From: Paracoccus shanxieyensis
GTDB taxonomy: Bacteria; Pseudomonadota; Alphaproteobacteria; Rhodobacterales; Rhodobacteraceae
DNA length: 64,000 bases
NCBI RefSeq assembly: GCF_009711265.1
Contig: NZ_WMII01000013.1
Span: 62,001 to 126,000 of the forward strand
Direction: 5' to 3'
Shown: positions 48,313 through 55,979 of the stretch, piece after piece
Layout: each line of letters begins with the position of its first letter
Numbering within the stretch: the stretch's first letter is position 1
Made by a program: the position numbers and the translations under genes
Notes under the pieces: generated by a model
The model's database searches: none
What the model was told of the DNA's origin: nothing
Seen by the model: the letters and a program-made list of their open reading frames with translations, nothing else

Positions 48313-49380
48313 TCAGGGCGTGACGCGGAACCGGCGCTCCAGCCAGTCGCGCGTCCATTTGCGGATGTCGGGGGCCATGGTCATGGCCTGCGCCAAGGCG
48401 GCATCGGCGCGCGCCCCGGTCAGAAGCGGATAGGGGCCAAGCACCGGGGCTGCCTGATCGCGGAAGCGCGGATTGGCGGCCATGTGCGAAAAGGCTTCGC
48501 GAAACAACTGACTGCGCGCGACCGGCACGCTGCCGGGCAGAAAGACCATTTTCTGCGCGGCGAAACCGGCGCGGAACAGGGCCTGCCATGCCTGCCATTC
48601 GGCGCCGTCCGGGTCGCGTCCATGGATCTGGCGAAAGACCTCGGGAAAGGCGGGCAGGGCGGGAAAGGCCGGATCGCGCGCCCAGCGGCCATGCGCGTCC
48701 AATGCGCCAAGGCTCATCAGCGGCACCACGCGGCCCGCATCCGCCAAAGGCTGGACCTGCGCCAGATAGCCGGGCGATGTCTGGTAATCCACGTCGAATT
48801 CGCCGCCGATCAGGCCGGCGCGGGCGGCATTGCGGCTGTTCAGGCCCAGCAGGACCGCCACATCCAGCCCCAGCATCTCAAGGGCCAGCAGCGGCACGAT
48901 GTCCAGCGACGCCGCCCCGATCGAACCGAAATGCACCGTCCGCCCCCGCGCGACAAGCTGGGCCATGCTGCCGACCCCCAGCGCGGAGGGGACATAGATC
49001 GCCCCGCCCGAGGGCTGCGCCGCGACGATGCGCCAGTCGGCATAATCATATTGCACGCGCCGGTCGCCCAGCAGCGCCGCGAATTGCGTCGATCCGGTGG
49101 TGCCCAGCAACATGCGGCCATCGGCGCGGGCCTCGGCGGCAAAGAAATTCGCGGCGCGGGTCGAGTTCCCGCCCGAGACGTTCAGCAGCCGCACCTCGGG
49201 CCGGTCGGGCAGGGTCGCCGACAGCCAGCCCGCCATGAAGCGGGCCCAGACATCCGTGCCGCCGCCTTCCTGAAACGGCACGACCCATTGGATCGGCTGG
49301 GCCGCATGCGCGCTGGCCGGGGCGCAGACGGGGGCAACGACCCCGGCAGTCGCGGCGGCGATGAATTCTCTGCGGTTCAC
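48313..49380 (-). CDS. Divergent TctC-like binding protein, first gene of the TTT2 operon
   Basis: A 355-residue exported protein (twin-Arg-like NRREFIAAATAG, signal end SAHAA) with a recognisable but divergent TctC pattern: IQWVVPFQEGGGTDVWARFM and NVSGGNSTRAANFF in place of NKPGAGG. Downstream it has FGSIGAASLDIVPLLALEM and a longer C-terminal part than the usual 320 residues. GTG start with GGAGG ahead. It could be an alternative receptor that broadens the substrate range, or a sensor partner of the divergent TctDE system; neither is shown. Confidence 0.78.
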   Translation of the reverse strand: MNRREFIAAATAGVVAPVCAPASAHAAQPIQWVVPFQEGGGTDVWARFMAGWLSATLPDRPEVRLLNVSGGNSTRAANFFAAEARADGRMLLGTTGSTQFAALLGDRRVQYDYADWRIVAAQPSGGAIYVPSALGVGSMAQLVARGRTVHFGSIGAASLDIVPLLALEMLGLDVAVLLGLNSRNAARAGLIGGEFDVDYQTSPGYLAQVQPLADAGRVVPLMSLGALDAHGRWARDPAFPALPAFPEVFRQIHGRDPDGAEWQAWQALFRAGFAAQKMVFLPGSVPVARSQLFREAFSHMAANPRFRDQAAPVLGPYPLLTGARADAALAQAMTMAPDIRKWTRDWLERRFRVTP

Positions 49381-49455
49381 GGCATTCCTCCATGCCCGGC
49401 AGCGTGCTGTCGCCGCGCTGCCGTCCTCCTCCGAATCCCTGTTAGCACGGGGTTT

Positions 49456-49473
49456 CTTTCATCAAGCTTTCAT
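49456..49473. promoter_or_regulatory. Candidate TctD-binding direct repeats
   Basis: CTTTCAT occurs twice with an 11-base period (49456-49462 and 49467-49473) in the 138-base gap between the TTT2 operon and tctDE. OmpR-type regulators bind tandem direct repeats with about this spacing. Confidence 0.42.
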
Positions 49474-49518
49474 GGCTGATAAAGAATTGCAGCCGACGCG
49501 ACACGGGGGGGAACAGCG

Positions 49519-50187
49519 ATGCGCAGCCTGATCGTCGAGGACAATCCCGGCATTGCCGCAGGCATCCGCCATTCGCTGGAGGGGCTGGGTCATGCCGTCG
49601 ACCGCGCCGCCTCGCTGCCCGAGGCATTCGATCTGGCCGCCGTCGCCGATTACGATCTGGTGGTGCTGGATCTGAACCTTGGCAATCAGGACGGGCTGGA
49701 TTTCCTGCGCCATCTGCGCGCTGCTGCCAAGGCGGTGGGCGTGCTGATCCTGACCGCGCGGGGCGGGGTGCAGGACAGGGTGCGGGGCCTTGATCTGGGG
49801 GCCGATGACTATCTGGCAAAGCCCTTTGAACTGGCCGAATTCGAAGCCCGGATCCGCGCGCTGGCCCGCCGCGTCGGTGGCGTCGATGCCCCGGTGATCC
49901 GCCTTGGCCGGCTGAGTTTCGATACCGTCAGCCGGGACGCGCGGCTGGACGGGGCGGCGCTGGACATGCCCGCGCGGGAACGTGCCCTGCTGCAATTGCT
50001 GGTCGAAAACGCCGGAACCGTGGTCCCGAAGGAACGCATCGCCGCGCGGCTGTCGGGCTTTGACGACGAACTGACGCCGAACGCGGTCGAGATCTATGTG
50101 CACCGCCTGCGCAAGCGGTTGGAAGGCAGCGGCTGCCAGCTGCGCACGGCGCGGGGTCTGGGCTATGTGCTGGACGCCGCCGGATGA
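49519..50187 (+). CDS. tctD: OmpR-family response regulator, TctD-like
   Basis: A 222-residue DNA-binding regulator. Receiver domain with acidic pocket EDN (residues 7-9), phospho-acceptor Asp51 (VVLDLNLGNQDG) and Lys in AKPFEL near 103; winged-helix effector with MPARERALLQLL and YVHRLRKRLEG. GGGGGGAAC precedes the ATG. Overlaps its kinase gene by four bases and is divergent from the TTT2 operon, matching the tctD-tctE arrangement that induces tricarboxylate uptake. Confidence 0.92.
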   Translation: MRSLIVEDNPGIAAGIRHSLEGLGHAVDRAASLPEAFDLAAVADYDLVVLDLNLGNQDGLDFLRHLRAAAKAVGVLILTARGGVQDRVRGLDLGADDYLAKPFELAEFEARIRALARRVGGVDAPVIRLGRLSFDTVSRDARLDGAALDMPARERALLQLLVENAGTVVPKERIAARLSGFDDELTPNAVEIYVHRLRKRLEGSGCQLRTARGLGYVLDAAG

Positions 50188-51554
50188 GACGCCGCCCCTC
50201 GGTCACATGGTCGGTCTTGTTATGGCTGCTGGGGCCGCTGAGCCTTGTGGTGCTGGCCTTTCTGGCCGAGGCATGGGTCAGCGCCCGCCGCGCCACCGAC
50301 CGGCTGTATGACCAGATGCTGGTTGCCTCGGCCATCAGCATCAGCGAAGCGGTGGACCGCACCTATGGCGATCTGGTCGAGGATGAGATCATCTCGCTGC
50401 TGCGCAACACCACCGAGGAGCGGATCTATTATCGCATCATCGGCCCCAGCCGGTCCTATCTGACGGGATATGAGGATTTTCATCCGCCGGGCGATGAGAC
50501 GGCGCTGGAACCCGGCGTGCCGCGCATCAGCGACATGACCTATCGCGGCCAGCGGCTGCGGGCGGTGTCGCTGCGGTTTTTCGGCTCGGACGCGCTGGTG
50601 CCCGACTGGATCACCGTGCATGTCGGCATGACCCGCAACGAACGCGATGCGGCGATGCTGGCCTCGGTCTTCTCGGCGGCGCTGCGGCTGGGGCTGTTGC
50701 TGGCCGGGGCGGGGGTGCTGGCCTTCTTTGCCGTGCGGCGCGGCCTGCGGTCGCTGTTGCAGTTCCGCGACCAGATCGCCATGCGCTCGGCCGCGGATCT
50801 GTCGCCGATCCGGGCGACGCTGCCCAGCGACCTGCGGTCGATCGGCGAGGCGCTGAACACGCTGGTCGCCCGGCTGCGGCAGGCGCTGGAGCATGAGCGG
50901 CAGTTCATCGACGATGCCAGCCATCAGTTGCGCTCGCCGCTGACATCGCTGCATCTGCGCGCCCAGCTTTTGCAGCGCGACATGCCCGAAGGACCGCTGC
51001 GCGACGGCGTGTCCGCGCTGGTCGAGGACACCCGCGCCTCGGCCCGGTTGGCCGAGCAGTTGCTGGTCCACAGCCGCAGCGAGGCCGCGCATCATTGTCA
51101 CGACGCCGTGCGCTTCGATCTGGCGGCGCTGGTCCGGCAGATGGTGCCGGAACTGCTGACGATCAGCGAGCGGCAGGGCTGCGATCTGGGCTTTTCGCTG
51201 CCGCCTCAGCCGGTCTTCATTCTGGGATCGCAGCTTTTATGCCGCGAAATCGTTCTGAACCTCGTGGACAATGCCATTCGTCACGGCGGGCCGGTCATCG
51301 ACGTGACCGTGGAACAGCAGGGCGCGCAGGCGGTGCTGACCGTCGCGGATGACGGTCCGGGCATTCCGCTGGCCGAACGTGACAAGATCTTCGGCCGCTT
51401 CCAGCGCGGCGCGGCTGCCGGTCCGGGCGGCTCGGGTCTGGGGCTCGCCATCGTGCGCCAGATCGCGGATGGCTTTGGCGCTGCGGTCAGGCTTTCCTCG
51501 CCCCCCGAGGCGGACAGGACGCGCTTCAGCGTGGTTTTTGCCAGCGCATCTTAG
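50184..51554 (+). CDS. tctE: Sensor histidine kinase, TctE-like
   Basis: A 456-residue membrane kinase: helix 1 at about 8-29, a periplasmic sensor of some 130 residues (2CSK_N-like, YYRIIGPSRSYLTGYEDF), helix 2 at about 161-184, HAMP-like linker, HisKA with phospho-acceptor His247 (DDASHQLRSPLTSL), and an ATPase domain with NLVDNAIRHGG, DDGPGIP, FGRF and GSGLGLAIV boxes. Starts within the stop of tctD. Ligand probably the tricarboxylate carried by TTT2. Confidence 0.92.
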   Translation: MRRRPSVTWSVLLWLLGPLSLVVLAFLAEAWVSARRATDRLYDQMLVASAISISEAVDRTYGDLVEDEIISLLRNTTEERIYYRIIGPSRSYLTGYEDFHPPGDETALEPGVPRISDMTYRGQRLRAVSLRFFGSDALVPDWITVHVGMTRNERDAAMLASVFSAALRLGLLLAGAGVLAFFAVRRGLRSLLQFRDQIAMRSAADLSPIRATLPSDLRSIGEALNTLVARLRQALEHERQFIDDASHQLRSPLTSLHLRAQLLQRDMPEGPLRDGVSALVEDTRASARLAEQLLVHSRSEAAHHCHDAVRFDLAALVRQMVPELLTISERQGCDLGFSLPPQPVFILGSQLLCREIVLNLVDNAIRHGGPVIDVTVEQQGAQAVLTVADDGPGIPLAERDKIFGRFQRGAAAGPGGSGLGLAIVRQIADGFGAAVRLSSPPEADRTRFSVVFASAS

Positions 51555-51689
51555 GATCGCAGCGGGCCGTCTGGCGACGATTCCCGTGAACACCCCGCCC
51601 GAACGCAGATTCCCCACGGGCCGGCGCTTTTCCACAGCACCGCCGCGAAAAGGTGTTGCCTGCGACCGGGGTTGCGGGCTAGCCATGCG

Positions 51690-51861
51690 GCGTCGGTTTC
51701 CGAAAGGAATTGAAAGGGAATCCGTCGGCAGGGCGACCTGTCGAACCGGAACTGCCCCCGCAACTGTAGGCGGCGAAAGGACTGCGATCACGCCACTGTG
51801 GCAGATGCCATGGGAAGGCCGCAGCCCTTGATGACCCGCCAGTCAGGAGACCTGCCGACGC
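51690..51861 (+). ncRNA. Cobalamin (B12) riboswitch
   Basis: The conserved cobalamin-riboswitch blocks occur in order: GGAATTGAAAGGGAATCC-like core start, CTGCCCCCGCAACTGTA, GCCACTG, GGGAAGGC, GATGACCCGCCAGTCAGGAG and the B12 box end GAGACCTGCC. A closing P1 stem pairs GCGTCGG (51690-51696) with CCGACGC (51855-51861). It lies in the 5' leader of the btuFCD-like operon. Binding of adenosyl- or methylcobalamin should switch expression off. A ribosome-binding site 33 bases downstream suggests translational control. Confidence 0.93.
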
Positions 51862-51906
51862 GAAACGCAACTGCACCCGGGCGGGGATGTCCGGAGAGGT
51901 GTCCGA

Positions 51907-52029
51907 ATGAACCATGTCTTTCTGGTGGCGCAAGCCTGCCGGTTCAAGCCAGCGCATCAGCGCGCACCAGCCCTGGGGCGGACCTTTCCCGATATTTCCC
52001 GCAGCCGGAAATCACAGGGGTTCCCATGA
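51907..52029 (+). CDS. Possible 40-residue leader peptide between B12 riboswitch and btuF
   Basis: A 41-codon frame (begins MNHVFLVAQACRFKP, ends RSRKSQGFP) whose ATG has a strong GGAGAGG six bases upstream, the best site just after the riboswitch. Its stop overlaps the btuF start as ATGA. This invites translational coupling: the riboswitch would control translation of the leader and thereby btuF. btuF also has its own AGGGG. The peptide has no recognised domain and is basic; it may matter only as a translated leader. Expression is unproven. Confidence 0.45.
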   Translation: MNHVFLVAQACRFKPAHQRAPALGRTFPDISRSRKSQGFP

Positions 52030-53030
52030 TCCGCATCCTGACTGGCCTGGCCGTCGCCACCGGCCTTGCCCTGACTGCCCATGCGCAGACGACCTATCCG
52101 CTGACGCTGCAGAATTGCGGCGTCGACGTGACCTTTCAGAACGCGCCCGGCAGCGTGGTGACCGTCGGTCAGGCCGCGACCGAGGTGCTGTATTCGCTGG
52201 GCCTTGCCGAAAAGGTGACGGGAACCTCGGTCTGGTTCACCGATGTTTTGCCGCAATACAAGGACGTGAATGCCGGGATCGAGCGGCTGGCCGATAACGA
52301 TCCCAGCTTTGAAAGCATCGTGGCCAAGCGCCCCGGTCTGGTCGCGGTGCAGTATGAATGGCATGTCGGCCCGCAGGGGATCGTCGCCACCCGCGATCAG
52401 TTTTCCGACCTTGGCATCCCGACCTATATCCTGCCCGCCGATTGCGCGGGCAAGGATAACAGCGTCGGCTCGGACGGGACGCGCACGGCCATGTTCACCA
52501 TGGACGGGATCTATCAGGGCGTGAGCGAACTGGCGCAGATCTTCGACGTTGCGGACAAGGGCCAGACGCTGGTTCAGGATCTGAAGGCGCGTGAAGCCGC
52601 GGCCATCGAAAAGGCCCGCGCGCTGGATCTGAAGGGCGCCTCGGCGCTGTTCTGGTTCTCATCGGCCGAGATCGACATCGACCCCTATGTCGCCGGTCGC
52701 AAGGGGCCGCCCGGCTATATGATGAACGCGCTGGGCCTGACCAATGTCATCGAAAGCGATGAGGAATGGCCGACCGTCAGCTGGGAAACCATCGCCCGCG
52801 CCAACCCTTCGGTCATCGTCATCGCCAAGATGGACCGCCGCCGGTTCGAGGCCGATGATTACGAAAAGAAGCTGGCCTTCCTGAAATCCGATCCGGTGAC
52901 CCGCCAGATGGATGCGGTGAAAAACGACCGCATCGTCATTCTTGACGCCCATGCCATGGATCCCTCGATCCGCAATGTCACCGCGCTTGAGACGCTGGCC
53001 GAGGCGCTGCCGGGCTTTGATCTGAAATGA
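52026..53030 (+). CDS. btuF: Periplasmic binding protein of a B12-regulated ABC importer (BtuF-like)
   Basis: A 334-residue exported binding protein of the class III (BtuF/FecB/FhuD) fold. Signal peptide ends TAHAQ. The body has GSVVTVGQAATEVLYSLGLAEKVTGTS, then AKRPGLVAV and NPSVIVIAKMD, and ends in LAEALPGFDLK, the order seen in metal-chelate receptors. The B12 riboswitch upstream points to cobalamin or cobinamide; a siderophore receptor would otherwise be possible by sequence alone. Stop overlaps the permease start (ATGA). No btuB gene is nearby. Confidence 0.82.
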   Translation: MIRILTGLAVATGLALTAHAQTTYPLTLQNCGVDVTFQNAPGSVVTVGQAATEVLYSLGLAEKVTGTSVWFTDVLPQYKDVNAGIERLADNDPSFESIVAKRPGLVAVQYEWHVGPQGIVATRDQFSDLGIPTYILPADCAGKDNSVGSDGTRTAMFTMDGIYQGVSELAQIFDVADKGQTLVQDLKAREAAAIEKARALDLKGASALFWFSSAEIDIDPYVAGRKGPPGYMMNALGLTNVIESDEEWPTVSWETIARANPSVIVIAKMDRRRFEADDYEKKLAFLKSDPVTRQMDAVKNDRIVILDAHAMDPSIRNVTALETLAEALPGFDLK

Positions 53031-54079
53031 CGGTTGCGACCAGTTCCGGCGCCTTCGGGTCTCCAGTGCTGCGGTCTTTCGTGTTGAAAGGCGCCGTCGG
53101 ACTGGTCGTGCTGCTGCTGGCGATCCTTGCCGGGGTTGTCATCGGCGAGACGCCGCTGCCGTTTCATACGGTGGCGGCGGTCTTTTCCAACAATTTGTGG
53201 AATGCGGGCCATGCCGTCGATCCCATCGACGCGGGCATCATCTGGAATTACCGCCTGCCGCGCACGCTGGTGGCGGCGGCCTGCGGCGCGGGGCTGGCGC
53301 TGTCGGGCGTGGTGCTGCAATCGCTGGTGCGCAATGCGCTGGCCGATCCCTATCTGCTGGGCGTGTCGGCGGGGGCCTCGACCGGGGCGGTGGCGGTGAC
53401 GATCATGGGTCTGGGGGGCGGCATGATCGGCATCTCGACCGGCGCGTTTCTGGGCGCGGCGCTGGCCTTTGTGCTGGTCGCGGCGCTGGCCCGCGCGGCG
53501 GGCGGAGGCTCGGCGCAGCTGGTGCTGGCGGGGATTGCCGGGTCGCAGCTGTTCAACGCGCTGACCAGCTTTTTCATCGCCAAATCCGCCAATGCCGAAC
53601 AGGCGCGGGGCATCATGTTCTGGCTGCTGGGCAATCTGTCGGGCGTGCGCTGGCCCGATGTCACGCTGGCGCTGCCGGTGGCGCTGGCCGGTTGTCTGGC
53701 CTGTCTGTGGTATGCGCGGGCGATGGATGCGTTTTCCTTTGGCGCGGATGCGGCGGCGGCGCTTGGCGTGCCGGTGCTGCGCGTGCAGCTGGTGCTGATC
53801 GGCATGACGACGCTGATGACGGCGGTGATGGTCAGTCTGGTCGGGGCCATCGGCTTTGTTGGGCTGGTGATCCCCCATGCCATGCGCTTTGTCGCCGGCG
53901 TGCGGCACGGCGCGCTGATCCCGGCCTCGGCCCTTGCGGGGGCGGTGTTTCTGATTGCCGCCGATATCGTGTCGCGGATGCTGATCCCGGGGCAGGTCGT
54001 GCCGATCGGCGTGGTGACCGCGCTGGTGGGCGCGCCAGGCTTTGCGCTGATCCTGATCCGCAAGCGGAGCCGCGCATGA
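53027..54079 (+). CDS. btuC: ABC permease, BtuC/FecCD family
   Basis: A 350-residue membrane protein with about nine or ten helices. It contains the family block YRLPRTLVAAACGAGLALSG, VVLQSLVRNALADPYLLGVSAGAS and, near the end, GAIGFVGLVIPHAMRFVAG with the coupling-helix region. Forms the homodimeric channel for cobalamin-type ligands. Overlaps btuF and btuD by four bases each, so the three are translationally coupled. Confidence 0.9.
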   Translation: MTVATSSGAFGSPVLRSFVLKGAVGLVVLLLAILAGVVIGETPLPFHTVAAVFSNNLWNAGHAVDPIDAGIIWNYRLPRTLVAAACGAGLALSGVVLQSLVRNALADPYLLGVSAGASTGAVAVTIMGLGGGMIGISTGAFLGAALAFVLVAALARAAGGGSAQLVLAGIAGSQLFNALTSFFIAKSANAEQARGIMFWLLGNLSGVRWPDVTLALPVALAGCLACLWYARAMDAFSFGADAAAALGVPVLRVQLVLIGMTTLMTAVMVSLVGAIGFVGLVIPHAMRFVAGVRHGALIPASALAGAVFLIAADIVSRMLIPGQVVPIGVVTALVGAPGFALILIRKRSRA

Positions 54080-54822
54080 GGATCACGGCCAAAGCCTTGG
54101 GCTGGCGCCAGATCGTCCGCGACGTGTCGGTCGAGATCGCGGCGGGCGAGACATTCGGGCTGGTCGGTCCCAATGGCTCGGGGAAATCCACGCTGCTGCG
54201 CCTGCTGGCGGGCCTGCTGCCGCGCGCGGCGGGGCAGGTGGCGCTGGACGACACACCGCTGAGCGCGATGGCGCGCCGCGACATTGCGCGCTGTCTGGCC
54301 TTTGTCGAACAGCATGCCGACACGGCCGAGGCGTTACGCGTGCGCGATGCGGTGGAACTGGGCCGCACGCCATGGCTGTCGCCCATTGCGCCCTTTGGCG
54401 CGCAGGACGCCGATATCGTCGATATGGCGCTGGCGCGCGTCGATATGCAGGCCATGGCCGACCGGTGCTGGGCCACGCTCTCGGGGGGCGAACGCCAGCG
54501 CGTGCATCTGGCCCGCGCGCTGGCCCAGCAACCGCGCGTTCTGCAGCTGGACGAACCGACGAACCATCTGGATATCCATCATCAACTGGCGCTGATGGCG
54601 CTGGTGCGCACCCTGCCGCAAACCGTCGTCATGGCGATCCACGATCTGAATCAGGCGATGACCTGCGACCGGGTGGGCGTCATGTCGGGCGGCCGCATGC
54701 TGGCCTGCGGCGACCCGGCGCAGGTGCTGACGCCCGAACTTCTGGCGGCCGTGTTCCGCGTCGGCGCGACACGTCTGGACGCGCCCGGCCAGCCGCCGCT
54801 TTTCCGTTTCCACAGTCTTTGA
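54076..54822 (+). CDS. btuD: ABC ATPase, BtuD/FecE family
   Basis: The 248-residue ATPase of the importer: Walker A GPNGSGKST, Q-loop AFVEQHADT, signature LSGGERQRV, Walker B VLQLDEPTNHLD and H-loop AIHDLNQA. The N-terminus is short and begins directly with the nucleotide-binding fold. The start overlaps btuC. Ten bases separate it from the pseudoazurin gene, with no terminator in between. Confidence 0.9.
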   Translation: MRITAKALGWRQIVRDVSVEIAAGETFGLVGPNGSGKSTLLRLLAGLLPRAAGQVALDDTPLSAMARRDIARCLAFVEQHADTAEALRVRDAVELGRTPWLSPIAPFGAQDADIVDMALARVDMQAMADRCWATLSGGERQRVHLARALAQQPRVLQLDEPTNHLDIHHQLALMALVRTLPQTVVMAIHDLNQAMTCDRVGVMSGGRMLACGDPAQVLTPELLAAVFRVGATRLDAPGQPPLFRFHSL

Positions 54823-54832
54823 GGTCTGCCCC

Positions 54833-55246
54833 ATGCGCCTTGCCGCCCTTGCCCTGCTGGTCCTTGCCCAACCCGCCTTCGCCGAAATCCATGAGGTGAA
54901 GATGCTGAACCGGGGCGACAGCGGACCCATGGTCTATGAGCCCGCCTTCCTGCAGATCGCGCCCGGCGACACGGTGCGCTTTCTGTCCAGCCAGCCCGGC
55001 CACAATGCGGCCAGCATCGACGGCATGCTGCCCGAAGGGGCGCAGGCGTTTCGGTCAAGGCTCAATCAGGATTTCGATCTGACGCTGGATGTGCCGGGCA
55101 ATTACGGCATCAAATGTTCGCCGCATTACGCGATGGGCATGGTCATGCTGATCCGGGTGGGCGGTGCGCCTGCGGTACATTTGCCCGACGATCTGCCCAA
55201 GCGCGCCCGCGAGCGGCTGGACGCCATCATCGCGGCACATCCCTGA
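54833..55246 (+). CDS. Pseudoazurin (blue type 1 copper protein)
   Basis: Small periplasmic electron carrier, known in Paracoccus and relatives as donor to nitrite reductase, nitrous oxide reductase or cytochrome c peroxidase. The 137-residue precursor has a 17-residue signal (ends PAFA). Copper ligands are His57, Cys95, His98 and Met103, which become His40, Cys78, His81 and Met86 in the mature form, identical to classical pseudoazurin numbering. It begins only ten bases after btuD on the same strand, so it is very likely in the riboswitch-controlled transcript. That context is unusual; no denitrification gene is in the window. Confidence 0.94.
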   Translation: MRLAALALLVLAQPAFAEIHEVKMLNRGDSGPMVYEPAFLQIAPGDTVRFLSSQPGHNAASIDGMLPEGAQAFRSRLNQDFDLTLDVPGNYGIKCSPHYAMGMVMLIRVGGAPAVHLPDDLPKRARERLDAIIAAHP

Positions 55247-55262
55247 CCTGCGCATATGTTAA

Positions 55263-55285
55263 AGGGCAGCCCGATGGGCTGCCCT
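55263..55285. terminator. Bidirectional terminator between pseudoazurin and the Cys-rich gene
   Basis: Perfect 10-bp stem AGGGCAGCCC with GGGCTGCCCT and a 3-base loop. On the minus strand TTTAAC follows. It ends the btuFCD-pseudoazurin transcript and that of the small convergent gene. Confidence 0.62.
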
Positions 55286-55306
55286 GTGCATCCGCCTTGC
55301 GGTCGC

Positions 55307-55504
55307 TTATTCGGCCGCGAAGCTGGTTGCATATTGGCCGCACCAGTCGCTGGACTGAACCACCGGCCAATAGCCGCGGGTGTCGGCGTCTTTCTGGGTG
55401 ACCGGCGGGTTCGCGCGGCACAGGCCGGAATCGGAAAGCGTGCTGGCGGAGTTCGCCACGTGATCTTCATAGAACGCGCAGGCGCTGCATGCAGTCTTGG
55501 CCAT
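55307..55504 (-). CDS. 65-residue four-cysteine protein of unknown function
   Basis: A short protein beginning [20 protein letters not shown]. Four cysteines (6, 9, 29, 55) are spaced CxxC, then single Cys in [11 protein letters not shown] and DWCGQYA, which suggests zinc or iron-sulfur binding. The Cys-Arg-x-Asn-Pro-Pro-Val and Trp-Cys-Gly blocks look conserved, and similar short proteins are present in related bacteria as I recall them. No signal peptide. GAGATTT precedes the ATG and a near-ideal promoter lies 73 bases upstream (55577-55605), so it is probably well expressed. Function unknown. Confidence 0.78.
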   Translation of the reverse strand: MAKTACSACAFYEDHVANSASTLSDSGLCRANPPVTQKDADTRGYWPVVQSSDWCGQYATSFAAE

Positions 55505-55540
55505 GATGAAATCTCCTGTCTGGCTGCTTTGTCTTAGGTG

Positions 55541-55565
55541 GCTGGCTGGCGTCTGCTGGCTGGCG
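55541..55565. repeat. Tandem 11-base direct repeat in the 5' leader of the Cys-rich gene
   Basis: GCTGGCTGGCG occurs twice, three bases apart (55541-55551 and 55555-55565), in the predicted untranslated leader. Could be slippage-derived or structural; no function is visible. Confidence 0.5.
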
Positions 55566-55576
55566 ACCTTGAGACA

Positions 55577-55605
55577 TATATAGCCCGCCGATCTGGCGGC
55601 TTCAA
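55577..55605 (-). promoter_or_regulatory. Strong promoter candidate for the Cys-rich gene
   Basis: On the minus strand TTGAAG, a 17-base spacer and TATATAT, among the best sigma70-type matches noticed in the window. The spacer contains an inverted repeat CCGCC-AGATC-GGCGG, so a repressor could bind between the two elements. The leader would be about 65 bases. Confidence 0.58.
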
Positions 55606-55979
55606 GGAAATATCAATAAAAACAAATAGTTGACTAGTTAGCTTGGTCTTTGCCTTCTGATTTTTTCGCTAAGGATTGATCGGCCGATCCGAACAAACTT
55701 CTTGGATTTGGTTTTTTCCAGCAGGCATTGGCTGCGGCGGCAATGGGCGCGTGGCAGATGTCTTTCCGTCAGGATTGCGCCCTTGGCCCCTGGCGGCCAG
55801 CGCCCGGATGACGCGGCGAAAATTAGCATTTCGCTCGGGATTCCTGCGCCGCACATCACGGCTTTTTCAGGCCCCGACGGGCGAATCGTCCCGTGGTGAT
55901 TCTTGTCCTGAACCGCGCAGGATGATTGCGCAGCGACGGCACTGCTGGCAGATTTTCCGGATGGGAGAGAGGAGCGACC
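55606..55979. other. AT-rich intergenic region upstream of the DctB-like kinase
   Basis: About 375 bases without a supported gene. The first 75 bases are strongly AT-rich, including TTGACTAGTTA near 55632 and a run of Ts at 55664, in marked contrast to the GC-rich surroundings. It may hold regulatory sites for both divergent genes. The rest has open frames, but none with a convincing start or family match. Confidence 0.45.

Noticed and set aside
55541..55565. Short tandem repeat considered as a CRISPR remnant
   Set aside because: Only two 11-base units, 3-base gap, no cas genes; not CRISPR-like.
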